Assembly: GCF_000422825.1 (NCBI RefSeq)
Contig: NZ_AUGU01000013.1
Coordinates: 372,001 to 436,000, forward strand
Source of the DNA: Nocardioides insulae DSM 17944
Lineage (GTDB): Bacteria; Actinomycetota; Actinomycetes; Propionibacteriales; Nocardioidaceae
DNA: 64,000 nt
Reading direction: 5' to 3'
Shown: one piece after another, positions 51,311 to 59,567 of the stretch
Layout: every line of letters starts with the position of its first letter
How positions within the stretch are numbered: position 1 is the first letter of the stretch
Translations under genes and position numbers: made by a program
Notes under the pieces: generated by a model
What the model saw: only the letters and a program-made list of their open reading frames with translations
Told to the model about the DNA's origin: nothing
Database searches by the model: none

Positions 51311-53482
51311 TCAGCCCATGCCGCCCATGCCGCCGCCCATGCCGCCGCCCATGCCGCCGCCTGTCCCGCCGAGGTCTTTCATGGAGGGGCGCCCGCCAGG
51401 GCCACCACCGCCTGGGCCACCGCCCGTCATGCCGCCCATCCCGGTCTCCTCGCTCTCCTCGGTCGGCACGCCGCTGGAGAGGTCGGCCAGGACGACCTCG
51501 TCCCCCGCGGACAGGCCATCGGTGATCTCGGTGAGGACGGTCCCGACCACCCCTGTCCTCACCCGCACCCGGGTCGTGCTCTCGCCGTCGAACACGGTCA
51601 CGGAGTCACCGTCCACCGCCGAGGTGGGAACGGTGAGGGCCTCCTCCGTCGTACCGACCACGATCTCCACCGCCGCGGGCATCCCGTCCGGCAGGTCCAG
51701 CCCGGTCTCGGTCATGGTCACGGTGACGGGGTACGTCGTGGTCCCGGTCGAGGTGTCGGGCACCGAGCCGACCGCGCTGACGGTGGCCTCGAGCGAGTCC
51801 TCCGCCCCGGTCGGGGTGACGGTCGCTTCCTGACCGACCTGGAGCTGGGAGAGTTGGGTCGCGCTGGCGGTGAGTTCGACCGTCGTGGCCCCCGGGGCCA
51901 CCAACCGGAGTGCGGTCTCGCCCGCGGTGACGGAGTCCCCGGCGGCGACATCCACCCGTACGACCCTGCCGGCGAAGGGTGCCCGGATCACGGCACCGGC
52001 CAGGTCCTGCTGCGCCTCGGCCAGATCGGCGGTGGCCCGGTCGATCTCGGCCTGGTCCTGGGCGAGTGTGGCAGCGGTGACGGACTCGCGCCCAGCATCG
52101 GGCGTCCCATCTCCGCCGGCGGCGCTCTCATCGGCGGACCCAGCCGCGCCGGAGGTCTCATCCTCCACCGGCTGGGTCTGGTCCCCGCGCTCATCCGAGT
52201 CCTGACCGCCCGATCCGGCGGAGTCGACACCGGGGGCATCTCCCTGGCCCGACTGCTGGCCCGACTGCTGGCCCGACCGCCCGCCCGACTGCTGGCCCGA
52301 CTGACGGCCCGTACCTCCGGTCTCGGCCGCAGCCGAGACCCCGTCGGCTGCGACCGTCAAGGTATCCGCAAGGGCGTCCAAGGAGTCGGCGAGATCCTGC
52401 TGGGCGGTGTCGACCGCCTGCTGAGCCGCCTGCGCCTCATCCAGCGCCGTCGAGCAGGCCTGGTTCTGCTCGGCAGTGCTGCCCTCGGCTCCGCTCGCAT
52501 CCTCACCCGAGTCACCCGAATCACCCGAGTCACTCGCATCACCCGCATCACCCGCATCACCCGCATCACCCGAGTCACCCGAGTCGCCCCCAGCGTCCGC
52601 CTCGGCACCGGCCCCGGCACCGGTCCCGGTGTCCGTCTCGGCTTCGGTCCCGCTGTCGGTCCCGCTGTCGGCTCCGGTGTCGGCTCCGGTGTCGGCTCCG
52701 GCGGTGCTGCCCGGCACAAAAGCGACCGCGCAGACCTCCTGCTGGGCGATCAACGCGCCCTGGGCGGCGACCAAGGCGCTACCGGCCGCCGTTTGTGCCG
52801 TGGTGACCGCCTTCTGCTCCTGGGCGAGTTCGTCCAATGCCTCCTGGACCTCGGCGGGGAGTGCTGTCGAGGTGTCACCGGTGGCCGCGGGGGTGCTCCC
52901 GGACTGCTGGCTGGAGCCCTGGCCCGTCTTCTGGCCCGCCCCGTTGTTCGAGGCCCCGGTGGAATCGTGGCCGGAAGGCGTGTCTGGGCCCTGGTCGGCG
53001 TCCTGGCCAGAGTCCTGGCCCGAATCCTGATCACCGCTGGCCCCACCCGAGGGGGTCTTACTCTCCGAGGCGGTATCTGTTTCGGAGGAAGCCGAGTCCG
53101 CCACAGTCTCCGCCTGGGTCTCCTCGTCCTCCTCCAGTTGGAGCTTCGCTGCGTCCAGGTCGGCCTGCGCCTGGGCCACCGACCGCCGGAGTGCGGACCG
53201 GTCCAGCCGTGCCAGCACCTGCCCCTCCCGCACCCGGTCGCCGGCAGCGACGAGCCGGGTTCCCACGGTCCCGTCTGCTCCGAACCCCAGATCCGAGCTT
53301 CCACTCGACGTCACCGTCCCGCCGAGCGCCACCGTGGCATCCACCGCCCCCGTCTCGGCGGCGACGGTACGCAGGTCGAGGGCCGGCGTCGCCGCGTACG
53401 CCGCGTACCCCCCGGCAGCGACGGCGAGCACGGCGGCGACGGCCAGCGGCGTCCGCAGCCGCCTGACCGCCCCGGGGCTCAC
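51311..53482 (-). CDS. Efflux adaptor (HlyD/MacA-like) with long low-complexity inserts
   Basis: 723 residues, far longer than the usual ~400. A membrane segment (10-32) is followed by a biotinyl-lipoyl half-motif (58-94), an alpha-hairpin, the second lipoyl half (APFAGRVVRVDVAAGDSVTA, ~501-520), a beta-barrel and a Gly/Met-rich tail. The hairpin is interrupted by three low-complexity inserts: ~128-208 (Ser/Gln/Gly), ~259-338 (Gly/Asp/Ser) and ~388-466. Cys251 and Cys343 flank the second insert. GTG 53482 overlaps the upstream stop by 4 bases, which beats the longer frame to 53512. It probably links the ABC permease to the cell wall. Confidence 0.85.
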   Translation of the reverse strand: MSPGAVRRLRTPLAVAAVLAVAAGGYAAYAATPALDLRTVAAETGAVDATVALGGTVTSSGSSDLGFGADGTVGTRLVAAGDRVREGQVLARLDRSALRRSVAQAQADLDAAKLQLEEDEETQAETVADSASSETDTASESKTPSGGASGDQDSGQDSGQDADQGPDTPSGHDSTGASNNGAGQKTGQGSSQQSGSTPAATGDTSTALPAEVQEALDELAQEQKAVTTAQTAAGSALVAAQGALIAQQEVCAVAFVPGSTAGADTGADTGADSGTDSGTEAETDTGTGAGAGAEADAGGDSGDSGDAGDAGDAGDASDSGDSGDSGEDASGAEGSTAEQNQACSTALDEAQAAQQAVDTAQQDLADSLDALADTLTVAADGVSAAAETGGTGRQSGQQSGGRSGQQSGQQSGQGDAPGVDSAGSGGQDSDERGDQTQPVEDETSGAAGSADESAAGGDGTPDAGRESVTAATLAQDQAEIDRATADLAEAQQDLAGAVIRAPFAGRVVRVDVAAGDSVTAGETALRLVAPGATTVELTASATQLSQLQVGQEATVTPTGAEDSLEATVSAVGSVPDTSTGTTTYPVTVTMTETGLDLPDGMPAAVEIVVGTTEEALTVPTSAVDGDSVTVFDGESTTRVRVRTGVVGTVLTEITDGLSAGDEVVLADLSSGVPTEESEETGMGGMTGGGPGGGGPGGRPSMKDLGGTGGGMGGGMGGGMGGMG
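52243..52310. repeat. 12-base imperfect tandem repeats inside the adaptor gene
   Basis: Units close to TGGCCCGACTGC recur and encode the Gly-Gln-Gln-Ser repeats of the third insert. Confidence 0.6.
52504..52586. repeat. 9-base tandem repeats inside the adaptor gene
   Basis: About nine copies of a CACCCG(A/C)(G/A)T-type unit encode the Gly-Asp-Ser/Ala repeats of the second insert. A further Gly/Thr/Asp-coding repeat follows at about 52624-52707. The in-frame period means copy-number change would keep the reading frame. Confidence 0.75.
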
Positions 53483-54408
53483 CGCTGCCCCCCGCCGAAG
53501 CCGAGGTCGCACTCACCGTCGACCGGCCGGCTGATCGCGATCCGGTCGGCGCTCACGGCCCCGACGTCGTCGGTATCACCGGTCGCCGACACGCACTGGC
53601 CGATCGCGAGATCGGCAGTGCTCGCCTCGATCGTCCTCGTGTAGGCCGTCCGGGGGGTGAGGGTCACCGTGACCGTGCTCGTCCCCGCCCCGACAGGACC
53701 GGAGCCTGACTCCGAGCCTGACGCCGAACCTGACGTTGAGCCCGGTCGCGCCATTGCCTGGACCGCGAGGGTCAGTGTGTCTCCCGAGACCTCGGTGATG
53801 GCGCCGCTCAGGCCACGCACCATCCTGCTCGGGCCGCCGGCCCCTTCCTCACCGTTCTCGGGCAGGTCCGAGGGCGGTTCGCTCGGCGGTTGGGCGTCCT
53901 CGGGAGCTTCGCCCGCACCGCGTCCGCCGCCCGGTCCCCCACCCATGCCGCTCATGTCGCCGCTGCACGAGCCGTCCTCCTGCGCGGCGCTGCTCGCGAC
54001 CGTGGCCGCGATGACCGCATCGCCCTCGCTGACCTGGCTCCCCGACGATTCCTCGGTGGATGCGGAGGACTGGGGCGTCACCCGGACGCAGGGCCCGACC
54101 TGGAGGGCCGAGCGTCGGGCCGCGACCTGGCGGGTGAGCGTCGTGGCGTCGGTGACGGTGATCGCCACCTGGCCGTCGGTGTCGTTCTGCACCTGCAGTG
54201 TGCGGCCATCGATCGCGGCCACCTCTCCGGATGCACCGGGGCGCGAACCGGGTCCGCCGCCGCCAACCGGCTCGGCGGGCCCGGCAGCCGCGGCGGTGTC
54301 CCCCGTACTTGCCTGGGAGCCCGTGCCGCCGCAGGCGGTCATCACAGCCCCGCACAGGATCATGCCGAGGGCCAGCGCGCCGAGGCGCAGGTGAGTGGGA
54401 GCGTTCAT
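53479..54408 (-). CDS. Lipoprotein with two DUF5666-like beta domains
   Basis: 309 residues. The signal ends in the lipobox VMTAC (Cys near residue 26). Two similar beta units follow: GEVAAIDGRTLQVQNDTDGQVAITVTDAT...ALQVGPCVRV (~60-108) and GAITEVSGDTLTLAVQ...LAIGQCVSATG (~200-285), each ending in GxCV, as in DUF5666-type repeats. Between them is a Gly/Pro/Glu-rich linker. The function is unknown; it is an extracytoplasmic lipoprotein made with the efflux system, possibly a wall-side partner of the adaptors. Its stop overlaps the next gene by 4 bases. Confidence 0.78.
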   Translation of the reverse strand: MNAPTHLRLGALALGMILCGAVMTACGGTGSQASTGDTAAAAGPAEPVGGGGPGSRPGASGEVAAIDGRTLQVQNDTDGQVAITVTDATTLTRQVAARRSALQVGPCVRVTPQSSASTEESSGSQVSEGDAVIAATVASSAAQEDGSCSGDMSGMGGGPGGGRGAGEAPEDAQPPSEPPSDLPENGEEGAGGPSRMVRGLSGAITEVSGDTLTLAVQAMARPGSTSGSASGSESGSGPVGAGTSTVTVTLTPRTAYTRTIEASTADLAIGQCVSATGDTDDVGAVSADRIAISRPVDGECDLGFGGGQR

Positions 54409-54438
54409 CGAAGAGGTCCTTCTCGGGTAGTGGTGGGG

Positions 54439-55665
54439 TCACTGGCTGCGCAGCGCGTCGATCGGGGCGAGCCGGGCCGCTCGGCTCGCCGGATAGACAC
54501 CGAAGCCGATCCCGAGCGCGAGGGCGGTGCCGATCGCGGCCATGGTCGCGGTGAGCGAGATGGCCACCGGTTGGTCGATCAGCGCCGGGAGCACACGAGC
54601 GCCGAGCCCGCCTATGAGCACACCCACCAGTCCCCCGGCCAGGCCGAGCATGGATGCCTCGACCAGGAACTGTCTCCGGATCGCCGCCGGGGTCGCGCCC
54701 AGCGCCTTGCGCAGTCCGATCTCACGGATCCGCTCGGTGACGGAGACGAGCATGATGTTCATGACGCCGATGCCTCCCACGAGCAGTGAGATCGCGGCGA
54801 TGCCGCCGAGCAGCACGGTCATGGTCTCGTTGGTCTCGTTGGCGGTAGCGACCAGGGAGTCCTGGGTGGCCAAGGAGAAGTCCGCCTCCTCAGCACTCAC
54901 GCCGTGCAGGTTGTGCAGCAGCGTCTCGACCTCCTGGTACGCCGCCCCCAGAGTGTCCTGGGCGGTGGCCTCCACGTAGATGGTGGACACCGACGTGTCG
55001 GTGCTGCCGGTCAGCTGTTTGGCGAGTCCGAGCGGTACCACGGCCTGGTCGTCCTCGGAGGCGCCTGATGAGGAAGCGCCGGACTCGGCGAGTACGCCGA
55101 CCACGGTGAGCGTGGTCCCCTCGACCCTGACCGTCTGGCCGACCGGGCTACCCGTCGAGAACAGTTCCGCGACAGTGTCGGCCCCCAACACCGTCACCGG
55201 GGCGGCACTGGCGATCTCCTCGGCCGTGAGGAAGCGCCCCGAGGAGAGCTCCCTGGACCGGACCCGGGGCCAACTGCTGGTCGCTCCCACCATCGAGGTG
55301 GTCCAGTTGGTCTCGCCCGCGGCCAGGCTGCTCGACGTACTGACCGTGGGTGCCACGGCCGCCGCGTCGGGGACGGCCACCGGATCGGCGATCGCCTCGG
55401 CGTCGGACATGGTGAGGGTCGAGGCCGACCCGAAGCCTCCGCGCACACCGCTGGAGTCGGTGCTCGACCCCGGCGAGACGATCAGCAGGTTGCTGCCGAG
55501 CGCGTCGATCTGATCCTGCACCTGCCGCTGCGCGCCCTGCCCCAATCCCACCGTGAGGATCACCGAGGAGATCCCGATCACGATGCCGAGCACCGTCAAC
55601 AGGGACCGAAGCCGCTGGGCGCGGATGGCGTCCAGCCCGGCGCGCATGGTCTCGGCCCAACTCAT
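54439..55665 (-). CDS. MacB/FtsX-type ABC transporter permease
   Basis: 408 residues. TM1 (LLTVLGIVIGISSVILTVGLG) at the N-terminus, a large periplasmic domain (~50-280), and three further helices with LLVGGIGVMNIMLVSVTERIREIGLRKALGATPAAIRRQFLVEA, the FtsX signature. MacB-type permeases act as mechanotransducers that push substrates from outside the membrane rather than carrying them through it. It overlaps the ATPase gene by 4 bases. The substrate is unknown; drugs, peptides or lipids are all known for the family. Confidence 0.92.
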   Translation of the reverse strand: MSWAETMRAGLDAIRAQRLRSLLTVLGIVIGISSVILTVGLGQGAQRQVQDQIDALGSNLLIVSPGSSTDSSGVRGGFGSASTLTMSDAEAIADPVAVPDAAAVAPTVSTSSSLAAGETNWTTSMVGATSSWPRVRSRELSSGRFLTAEEIASAAPVTVLGADTVAELFSTGSPVGQTVRVEGTTLTVVGVLAESGASSSGASEDDQAVVPLGLAKQLTGSTDTSVSTIYVEATAQDTLGAAYQEVETLLHNLHGVSAEEADFSLATQDSLVATANETNETMTVLLGGIAAISLLVGGIGVMNIMLVSVTERIREIGLRKALGATPAAIRRQFLVEASMLGLAGGLVGVLIGGLGARVLPALIDQPVAISLTATMAAIGTALALGIGFGVYPASRAARLAPIDALRSQ

Positions 55666-56381
55666 CGGCTCGCTCCGATCGACTCGTCCGAGGTGATCCG
55701 GCCGTCCCGGATCACCAGTTGACGGTGTGCCCGGGCGGCCACCTCGAGTTCGTGGGTGATGAGCACGATCGTCCGCCCGGCGTCGTGGAGTTCACCCAGC
55801 AGACCGAGCACCGCCTCGGTGGACTCGGAATCCAGGTTGCCGGTGGGCTCGTCGGCCAGGATGATGTCCGGCTCGGTGACCAGGGCGCGGGCCACCGCGA
55901 CCCGCTGCTGCTGGCCTCCGGAGAGCTCACCCGGCCGGTTCCCGACCCGATCACCGAGGCCCACCCGTTCCAGGGCGGCGACGGCACGCTCCCGACGTTC
56001 GTTCCGCCCGATCCCCGCATAGACGAGCGGCAGCTCGACGTTGCGCCACGCCGGGAGGCTGGCCAGCAGGTGGAACTGCTGGAAGACGAAGCCGATCCGC
56101 CGGTTGCGCACGTGCGCCAGCTGGGTCTCACTCATCGTGGAGACGTCCTCGCCGCCCAGCAGGTAGGTCCCCTCGGTCGGCACGTCCAGGCAGCCGAGCA
56201 GGTTCATCAGGGTGGACTTGCCCGACCCGGACGGGCCGATCACCGCCACGAAGTCGCCGGTCCCGATCGCCATGTCGATGCCGCGCAGCGCCTCGAACTC
56301 GACCGTGCCGCTGCGGTAGGTCTTCCGAACGCCGGCCAGATGCACCGCGGGGTCGCCATCAGGGCAGGTCACGACACTCAC
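55662..56381 (-). CDS. ABC transporter ATPase (MacB/LolD family)
   Basis: 239 residues. Walker A GPSGSGKST, Q-loop FQQFHLL, signature LSGGQQQRVAVARAL, Walker B IILADEPTGNLD, and the switch His in LITHELEVA. The GNLDS after Walker B marks the MacB/LolD/FtsE branch. It powers the adjacent FtsX-type permease. It overlaps both the upstream adaptor and the downstream permease by 4 bases, so the three are co-translated. Confidence 0.95.
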   Translation of the reverse strand: MSVVTCPDGDPAVHLAGVRKTYRSGTVEFEALRGIDMAIGTGDFVAVIGPSGSGKSTLMNLLGCLDVPTEGTYLLGGEDVSTMSETQLAHVRNRRIGFVFQQFHLLASLPAWRNVELPLVYAGIGRNERRERAVAALERVGLGDRVGNRPGELSGGQQQRVAVARALVTEPDIILADEPTGNLDSESTEAVLGLLGELHDAGRTIVLITHELEVAARAHRQLVIRDGRITSDESIGASR

Positions 56382-57628
56382 CGGGCTCCCCCGGTGTCTC
56401 CGCCGAAGCCACCACCGAAGCCTCCGGAGGGCTGGGGCATGTCCCCACCGGTGAACGTCTCGCCCTGCATCCCGGGACGGTCGCCATCACCGCTGCCGGC
56501 GCCACCGGCCCCACCGGCCCCACCAGGTCGGCCGGCGAGACCGGTGACCTCGACCTCGTCGCCCTCGGCGAGGCCGGAGAGCACCTCTGTCTGGGCGCCG
56601 TACACGGTCCCGGTCTCGACCGACGTACGGACAGTCCCCGCCTCGGTGACCTTCTCCACGAAGACGCCGTCCTCATCGGACTGCAGCGCCGCGCTGGGCA
56701 CCGTCAACACGTCCTCGGTCTGCTTGACCACGACCGAGGCCTCCGCCGACGTACCCGCGTACAGCCCGTCGGGAGCCCCCGTGACGGCAATGGTGACAGG
56801 GAAGACCGCGGCACCGCTCGACCCGGTTTCGGCGACCAGCCCGACCTCCTCGACGGTGCCATAGACCGTCTCCTCCAGTCCGGAGACCGTGATCTCGGCC
56901 TGCAGGCCCTCGCGCAGGGACTCCACATCCGCGCCGGCCACGGTCGCGTCCATCACGAACCGATCCGTGCTGACCACGGTCACCGTGCCCTCGGAACTCG
57001 AGTCGTCGCCGGTGTCGGTGGCACTGCTCCCCGCGGAGCCGGCGCCACCGGCTTCGGTGGTTCCACCGGAGGAGGAGGTCTGGGAGCCTCCTCCGACGAC
57101 GTCGCCCACGGCGAGGTCGAGTGAGGTGACCGTGCCGGCGAAGGTCGAGCGCAGGACCGCGTTCTCGCGGTCGGCCCGGGCCTCCTCCAGGGACGCTTGG
57201 GCGGCGACGACCTGGCTCTGGTCAGCCGCCAACTGGGTGTCGGACACGTCGGCGTCGGTGTCCTCGCTGTACTGCGCCTGCGCGGCCTCGTATGTGGACG
57301 CGGCAGCGGTCACCGCCGCGTCCAGGAGCGTCGGATCGACCCGGGCGATGACCTGGCCCTTGACGACAGTGTCGCCCTCGGCCACCCGGACGGCACTGAC
57401 GGTCCCGCCGACCTCGAAGCTCAGATCGGCCGAGGACGCGGCGGCGATCGTGCCGCTGGCCGAGACCGTGTCCTTCATGGTGCTGCTCGCCACCGTCGTG
57501 GTGGTCGGACTGGCCACCGCCGCTTCACCGTCGTCCTGGAGGGCCCACCAGAGCCCGACTCCCCCGACCAGGGTCACGGTCACGACTCCTGTGACCAGCC
57601 AGGTCCTCTTCCGCATCCGCACACGCAT
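56378..57628 (-). CDS. Efflux adaptor (HlyD/MacA-like), first gene of the operon
   Basis: 416 residues. An N-terminal membrane segment (WLVTGVVTVTLVGGVGLWWAL) is followed by a lipoyl half (GTIAAASSADLSFEVGGTVSAV), a short hairpin (~100-160), the second half (STFAGTVTSLDLAVGDVV), an insert of Ser/Gly (~180-215), a barrel domain and a Gly/Pro-rich tail. It should join the ABC permease to the outer layers. It is the first gene after a promoter region that carries CTGTG repeats. ATG 57628 gives two extra basic residues; ATG 57616 is an alternative. Confidence 0.9.
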   Translation of the reverse strand: MRVRMRKRTWLVTGVVTVTLVGGVGLWWALQDDGEAAVASPTTTTVASSTMKDTVSASGTIAAASSADLSFEVGGTVSAVRVAEGDTVVKGQVIARVDPTLLDAAVTAAASTYEAAQAQYSEDTDADVSDTQLAADQSQVVAAQASLEEARADRENAVLRSTFAGTVTSLDLAVGDVVGGGSQTSSSGGTTEAGGAGSAGSSATDTGDDSSSEGTVTVVSTDRFVMDATVAGADVESLREGLQAEITVSGLEETVYGTVEEVGLVAETGSSGAAVFPVTIAVTGAPDGLYAGTSAEASVVVKQTEDVLTVPSAALQSDEDGVFVEKVTEAGTVRTSVETGTVYGAQTEVLSGLAEGDEVEVTGLAGRPGGAGGAGGAGSGDGDRPGMQGETFTGGDMPQPSGGFGGGFGGDTGGAR

Positions 57629-57649
57629 GGGCGAAGCGTCTCGGCAACT

Positions 57650-57688
57650 GCTGTGTCCGCGGTGGCGGTGAGCTGTGCGGAGGCTGTG
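57650..57688 (-). promoter_or_regulatory. Phased GCTGTG repeats upstream of the efflux operon
   Basis: GCTGTG occurs at 57650, 57672 and 57683: intervals of 22 and 11 bp, leaving one weak site at 57661. It is the same motif and period as upstream of the response regulator gene, and lies 22-60 bases before the adaptor ATG. Confidence 0.55.
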
Positions 57689-57719
57689 AGGACGCCGTCA
57701 GCGACGCCCTGCGGACCGG

Positions 57720-58316
57720 TCAGTCCAGTCCGGGGGCACCCCAGATGGCCAGCCAGCGGGACAGGTCCTGCTCCACCGGCAGCGAGCCGGCCAACGCGTC
57801 CCGCACCTGGATCTCCAGGATGTTGTCGCGCTGCTCCCCGCCACCGGGGGAAGGTGCGAAGGGATAGAACGTGCCCTGCTTGTACAGATAGACCAGGCCC
57901 AGCCGGCGCCCGTCCACGGCGGTGAACGGCACCAGTGAGCAGAGCAGGCCGGGGCCGTACCCCTGGGACTCGAGGGTGTCGTTGACCGCGTGCAGGTCGG
58001 TGCACAGGCCGCTCAGGTCAGGGTTCGCCGGATCGACCGGGTCGTGGTCGATCTCCAGCCAGGTGTAGCCGTAGGAGTCCGTGCCGGTGGTGATCCGCGG
58101 AGCCTCCGGGTTGGCCCGCAGCAGCGCGACCAGGTCGTCCTGCGCGCTGGCGAAGCCGGGGCCGCCCGCAGCGCGGTAGCACACGGCCCCGTCGCCGGTG
58201 GCCACCAGCCCCAGCTCGGTCTGGAGGGTGATGCCGGCGTCGGGGATGGCGAACAGCGCGTCCAGTTTGGCCTGCTTCGGCTTGGACCGCCCGGTGATGA
58301 CGTCCCAGAACCCCAT
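57720..58316 (-). CDS. pspAB: PspA-associated protein PspAB
   Basis: 198 residues. MGFWDVITGRSKPKQAKLDALFAIPDAGITLQ at the start and the later LVPFTAVDGRRLGLVYLYKQGTFYPFAP are typical of the PspAB family found with HtpX and PspA in actinobacteria. Its exact activity is unknown. The ATG overlaps the htpX stop by one base (TGATG), so it is the last gene of pspA-pspAA-htpX-pspAB. No membrane segment; probably peripheral to the membrane. The 91-base gap after it holds the promoter of the efflux operon. Confidence 0.87.
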   Translation of the reverse strand: MGFWDVITGRSKPKQAKLDALFAIPDAGITLQTELGLVATGDGAVCYRAAGGPGFASAQDDLVALLRANPEAPRITTGTDSYGYTWLEIDHDPVDPANPDLSGLCTDLHAVNDTLESQGYGPGLLCSLVPFTAVDGRRLGLVYLYKQGTFYPFAPSPGGGEQRDNILEIQVRDALAGSLPVEQDLSRWLAIWGAPGLD

Positions 58317-59224
58317 CAGTGCTGCCGCCCGAGCTCGGCCTCGATCCGGGCCAGCTGCTCCAGGCGCTGTTCGAGCGACGGGTGGGTCGAGGTCAGGGTC
58401 GCCACCGACACCCCGGCGGCCGCCGGGGTGATGAAGAAGGCGTTCATCGACTGGGCCGACCGGAGGTCCTTGGCCGGGATCTTGTTGGTCTCGCCGGTGA
58501 TCTTCTGCAACGCCGAGGCCAACGCCCGCGGCTTCATGGTGAGCTGCGCGCCGGCGCGGTCCGCGGAGAGCTCGCGGTAGCGCGAGAGCAGCCGCAGCAG
58601 GAAGAAACTGATCGCGTAGACCACCATGCTGGCCAGCAGTACGACGATCCAGGCGGGGCCGCTGTTGTTGTCGCGCCGATTGCCACCGAACAGCGCGCCG
58701 TACTGGGCACCGCGGGTGAGCATCCCGGCCATGATGCCGGCCGAGGAGGCGATCGTCATCACCAGGACATCGCGGTGGGCGACGTGGCTCAGCTCGTGGG
58801 CGAGCACTCCCTCGAGTTCCTCGCCGTTGAGCCGGCGCAGGATGCCCGTGGTCACCACGACCACCGATCGCTTCGGTGAGCGACCGGTGGCGAAGGCGTT
58901 GGGGAGGTCGGTGTCGGCCACGCCCACGCGCGGCTTCGGCATGTCGGCCATGGTGCAGAGCCGGTCGATCATCGCGTGTAGCTCCGGAGCCTCCTCCGGA
59001 GTGACCTCTCGGGCCCGCATCGCCTTCATCGCGATCGTGTCGGAGGTGAACCACTGCAGCCAGGCGGCGCCGAGCCCGATCAGCCCGATGAACGGGGCGT
59101 ACTGCGGCGGGAAGATCAACATCACCACGACGATGAGCGCCACGAACAGCGCCCCGAGCAGGAACATCACCGTGGTCATGCGGGCGGACAGCCCTCGGTC
59201 GGCCGCGAATCGTGAATGCGCCAT
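58316..59224 (-). CDS. htpX: Membrane metallopeptidase HtpX
   Basis: 302 residues. Two hydrophobic segments near the N-terminus (MTTVMFLLGALFVALIVVVMLIF and YAPFIGLIGLGAAWLQWF), zinc motif HELSH in GVLAHELSHVAHRDVL, and after it two helices with ELSADRAGAQLT giving the third ligand Glu. HtpX degrades damaged membrane proteins. The neighbouring pspA and pspAB point to an envelope-stress unit. Start ATG 59224, 64 bases after the pspAA stop. Confidence 0.94.
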   Translation of the reverse strand: MAHSRFAADRGLSARMTTVMFLLGALFVALIVVVMLIFPPQYAPFIGLIGLGAAWLQWFTSDTIAMKAMRAREVTPEEAPELHAMIDRLCTMADMPKPRVGVADTDLPNAFATGRSPKRSVVVVTTGILRRLNGEELEGVLAHELSHVAHRDVLVMTIASSAGIMAGMLTRGAQYGALFGGNRRDNNSGPAWIVVLLASMVVYAISFFLLRLLSRYRELSADRAGAQLTMKPRALASALQKITGETNKIPAKDLRSAQSMNAFFITPAAAGVSVATLTSTHPSLEQRLEQLARIEAELGRQH

Positions 59225-59288
59225 CAGACGCCGAGTCCTCCCATTCCGCCGAGCCCACAGCCCGGGTCATCCACACCCATCCGGCAGG

Positions 59289-59567
59289 TCAGCCGGGGAT
59301 CAGGCCCTCATCGCCCAGCATCGAGCGTACGTCGAGGATGGTTGCGTCCGACGGCGGCAGGATCACGTCGGAGGAGTCCAGCGAATCGAGCTCGTGCGCC
59401 ACTCCCACGGATCGGACGCCGTCCAGCAGGGCAGCCAGAGCGGCCTCGAACTCCTCCTCGTGGTCGGCCTCGACTGCGGCCTCGACCGCGGCGTCGAGTT
59501 CGTTGAGCCGGTCCAGGAGGTCGTCGGCGACGTCGTACTGCCCCTCGCCGAGGATCCTGACGATCAC
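59289..59567 (-). CDS. pspAA: PspA-associated protein PspAA
   Basis: 92 residues: MIVRILGEGQYDVADDLLDRLNELDAAVE then an acidic helical stretch and SVGVAHELDSLDSSDVILPPSDATILDVRSMLGDEGLIPG, which matches the small PspAA domain known from actinobacterial psp operons. Its GTG overlaps the pspA stop by 4 bases. It may bind PspA or HtpX; function is not proven. Confidence 0.88.
   Translation of the reverse strand: MIVRILGEGQYDVADDLLDRLNELDAAVEAAVEADHEEEFEAALAALLDGVRSVGVAHELDSLDSSDVILPPSDATILDVRSMLGDEGLIPG

Noticed and set aside
52243..52707. Repeats in the adaptor gene as a CRISPR array
   Set aside because: Units are 9-15 bases, contiguous and in frame with a long coding sequence; there are no spacers or cas genes.
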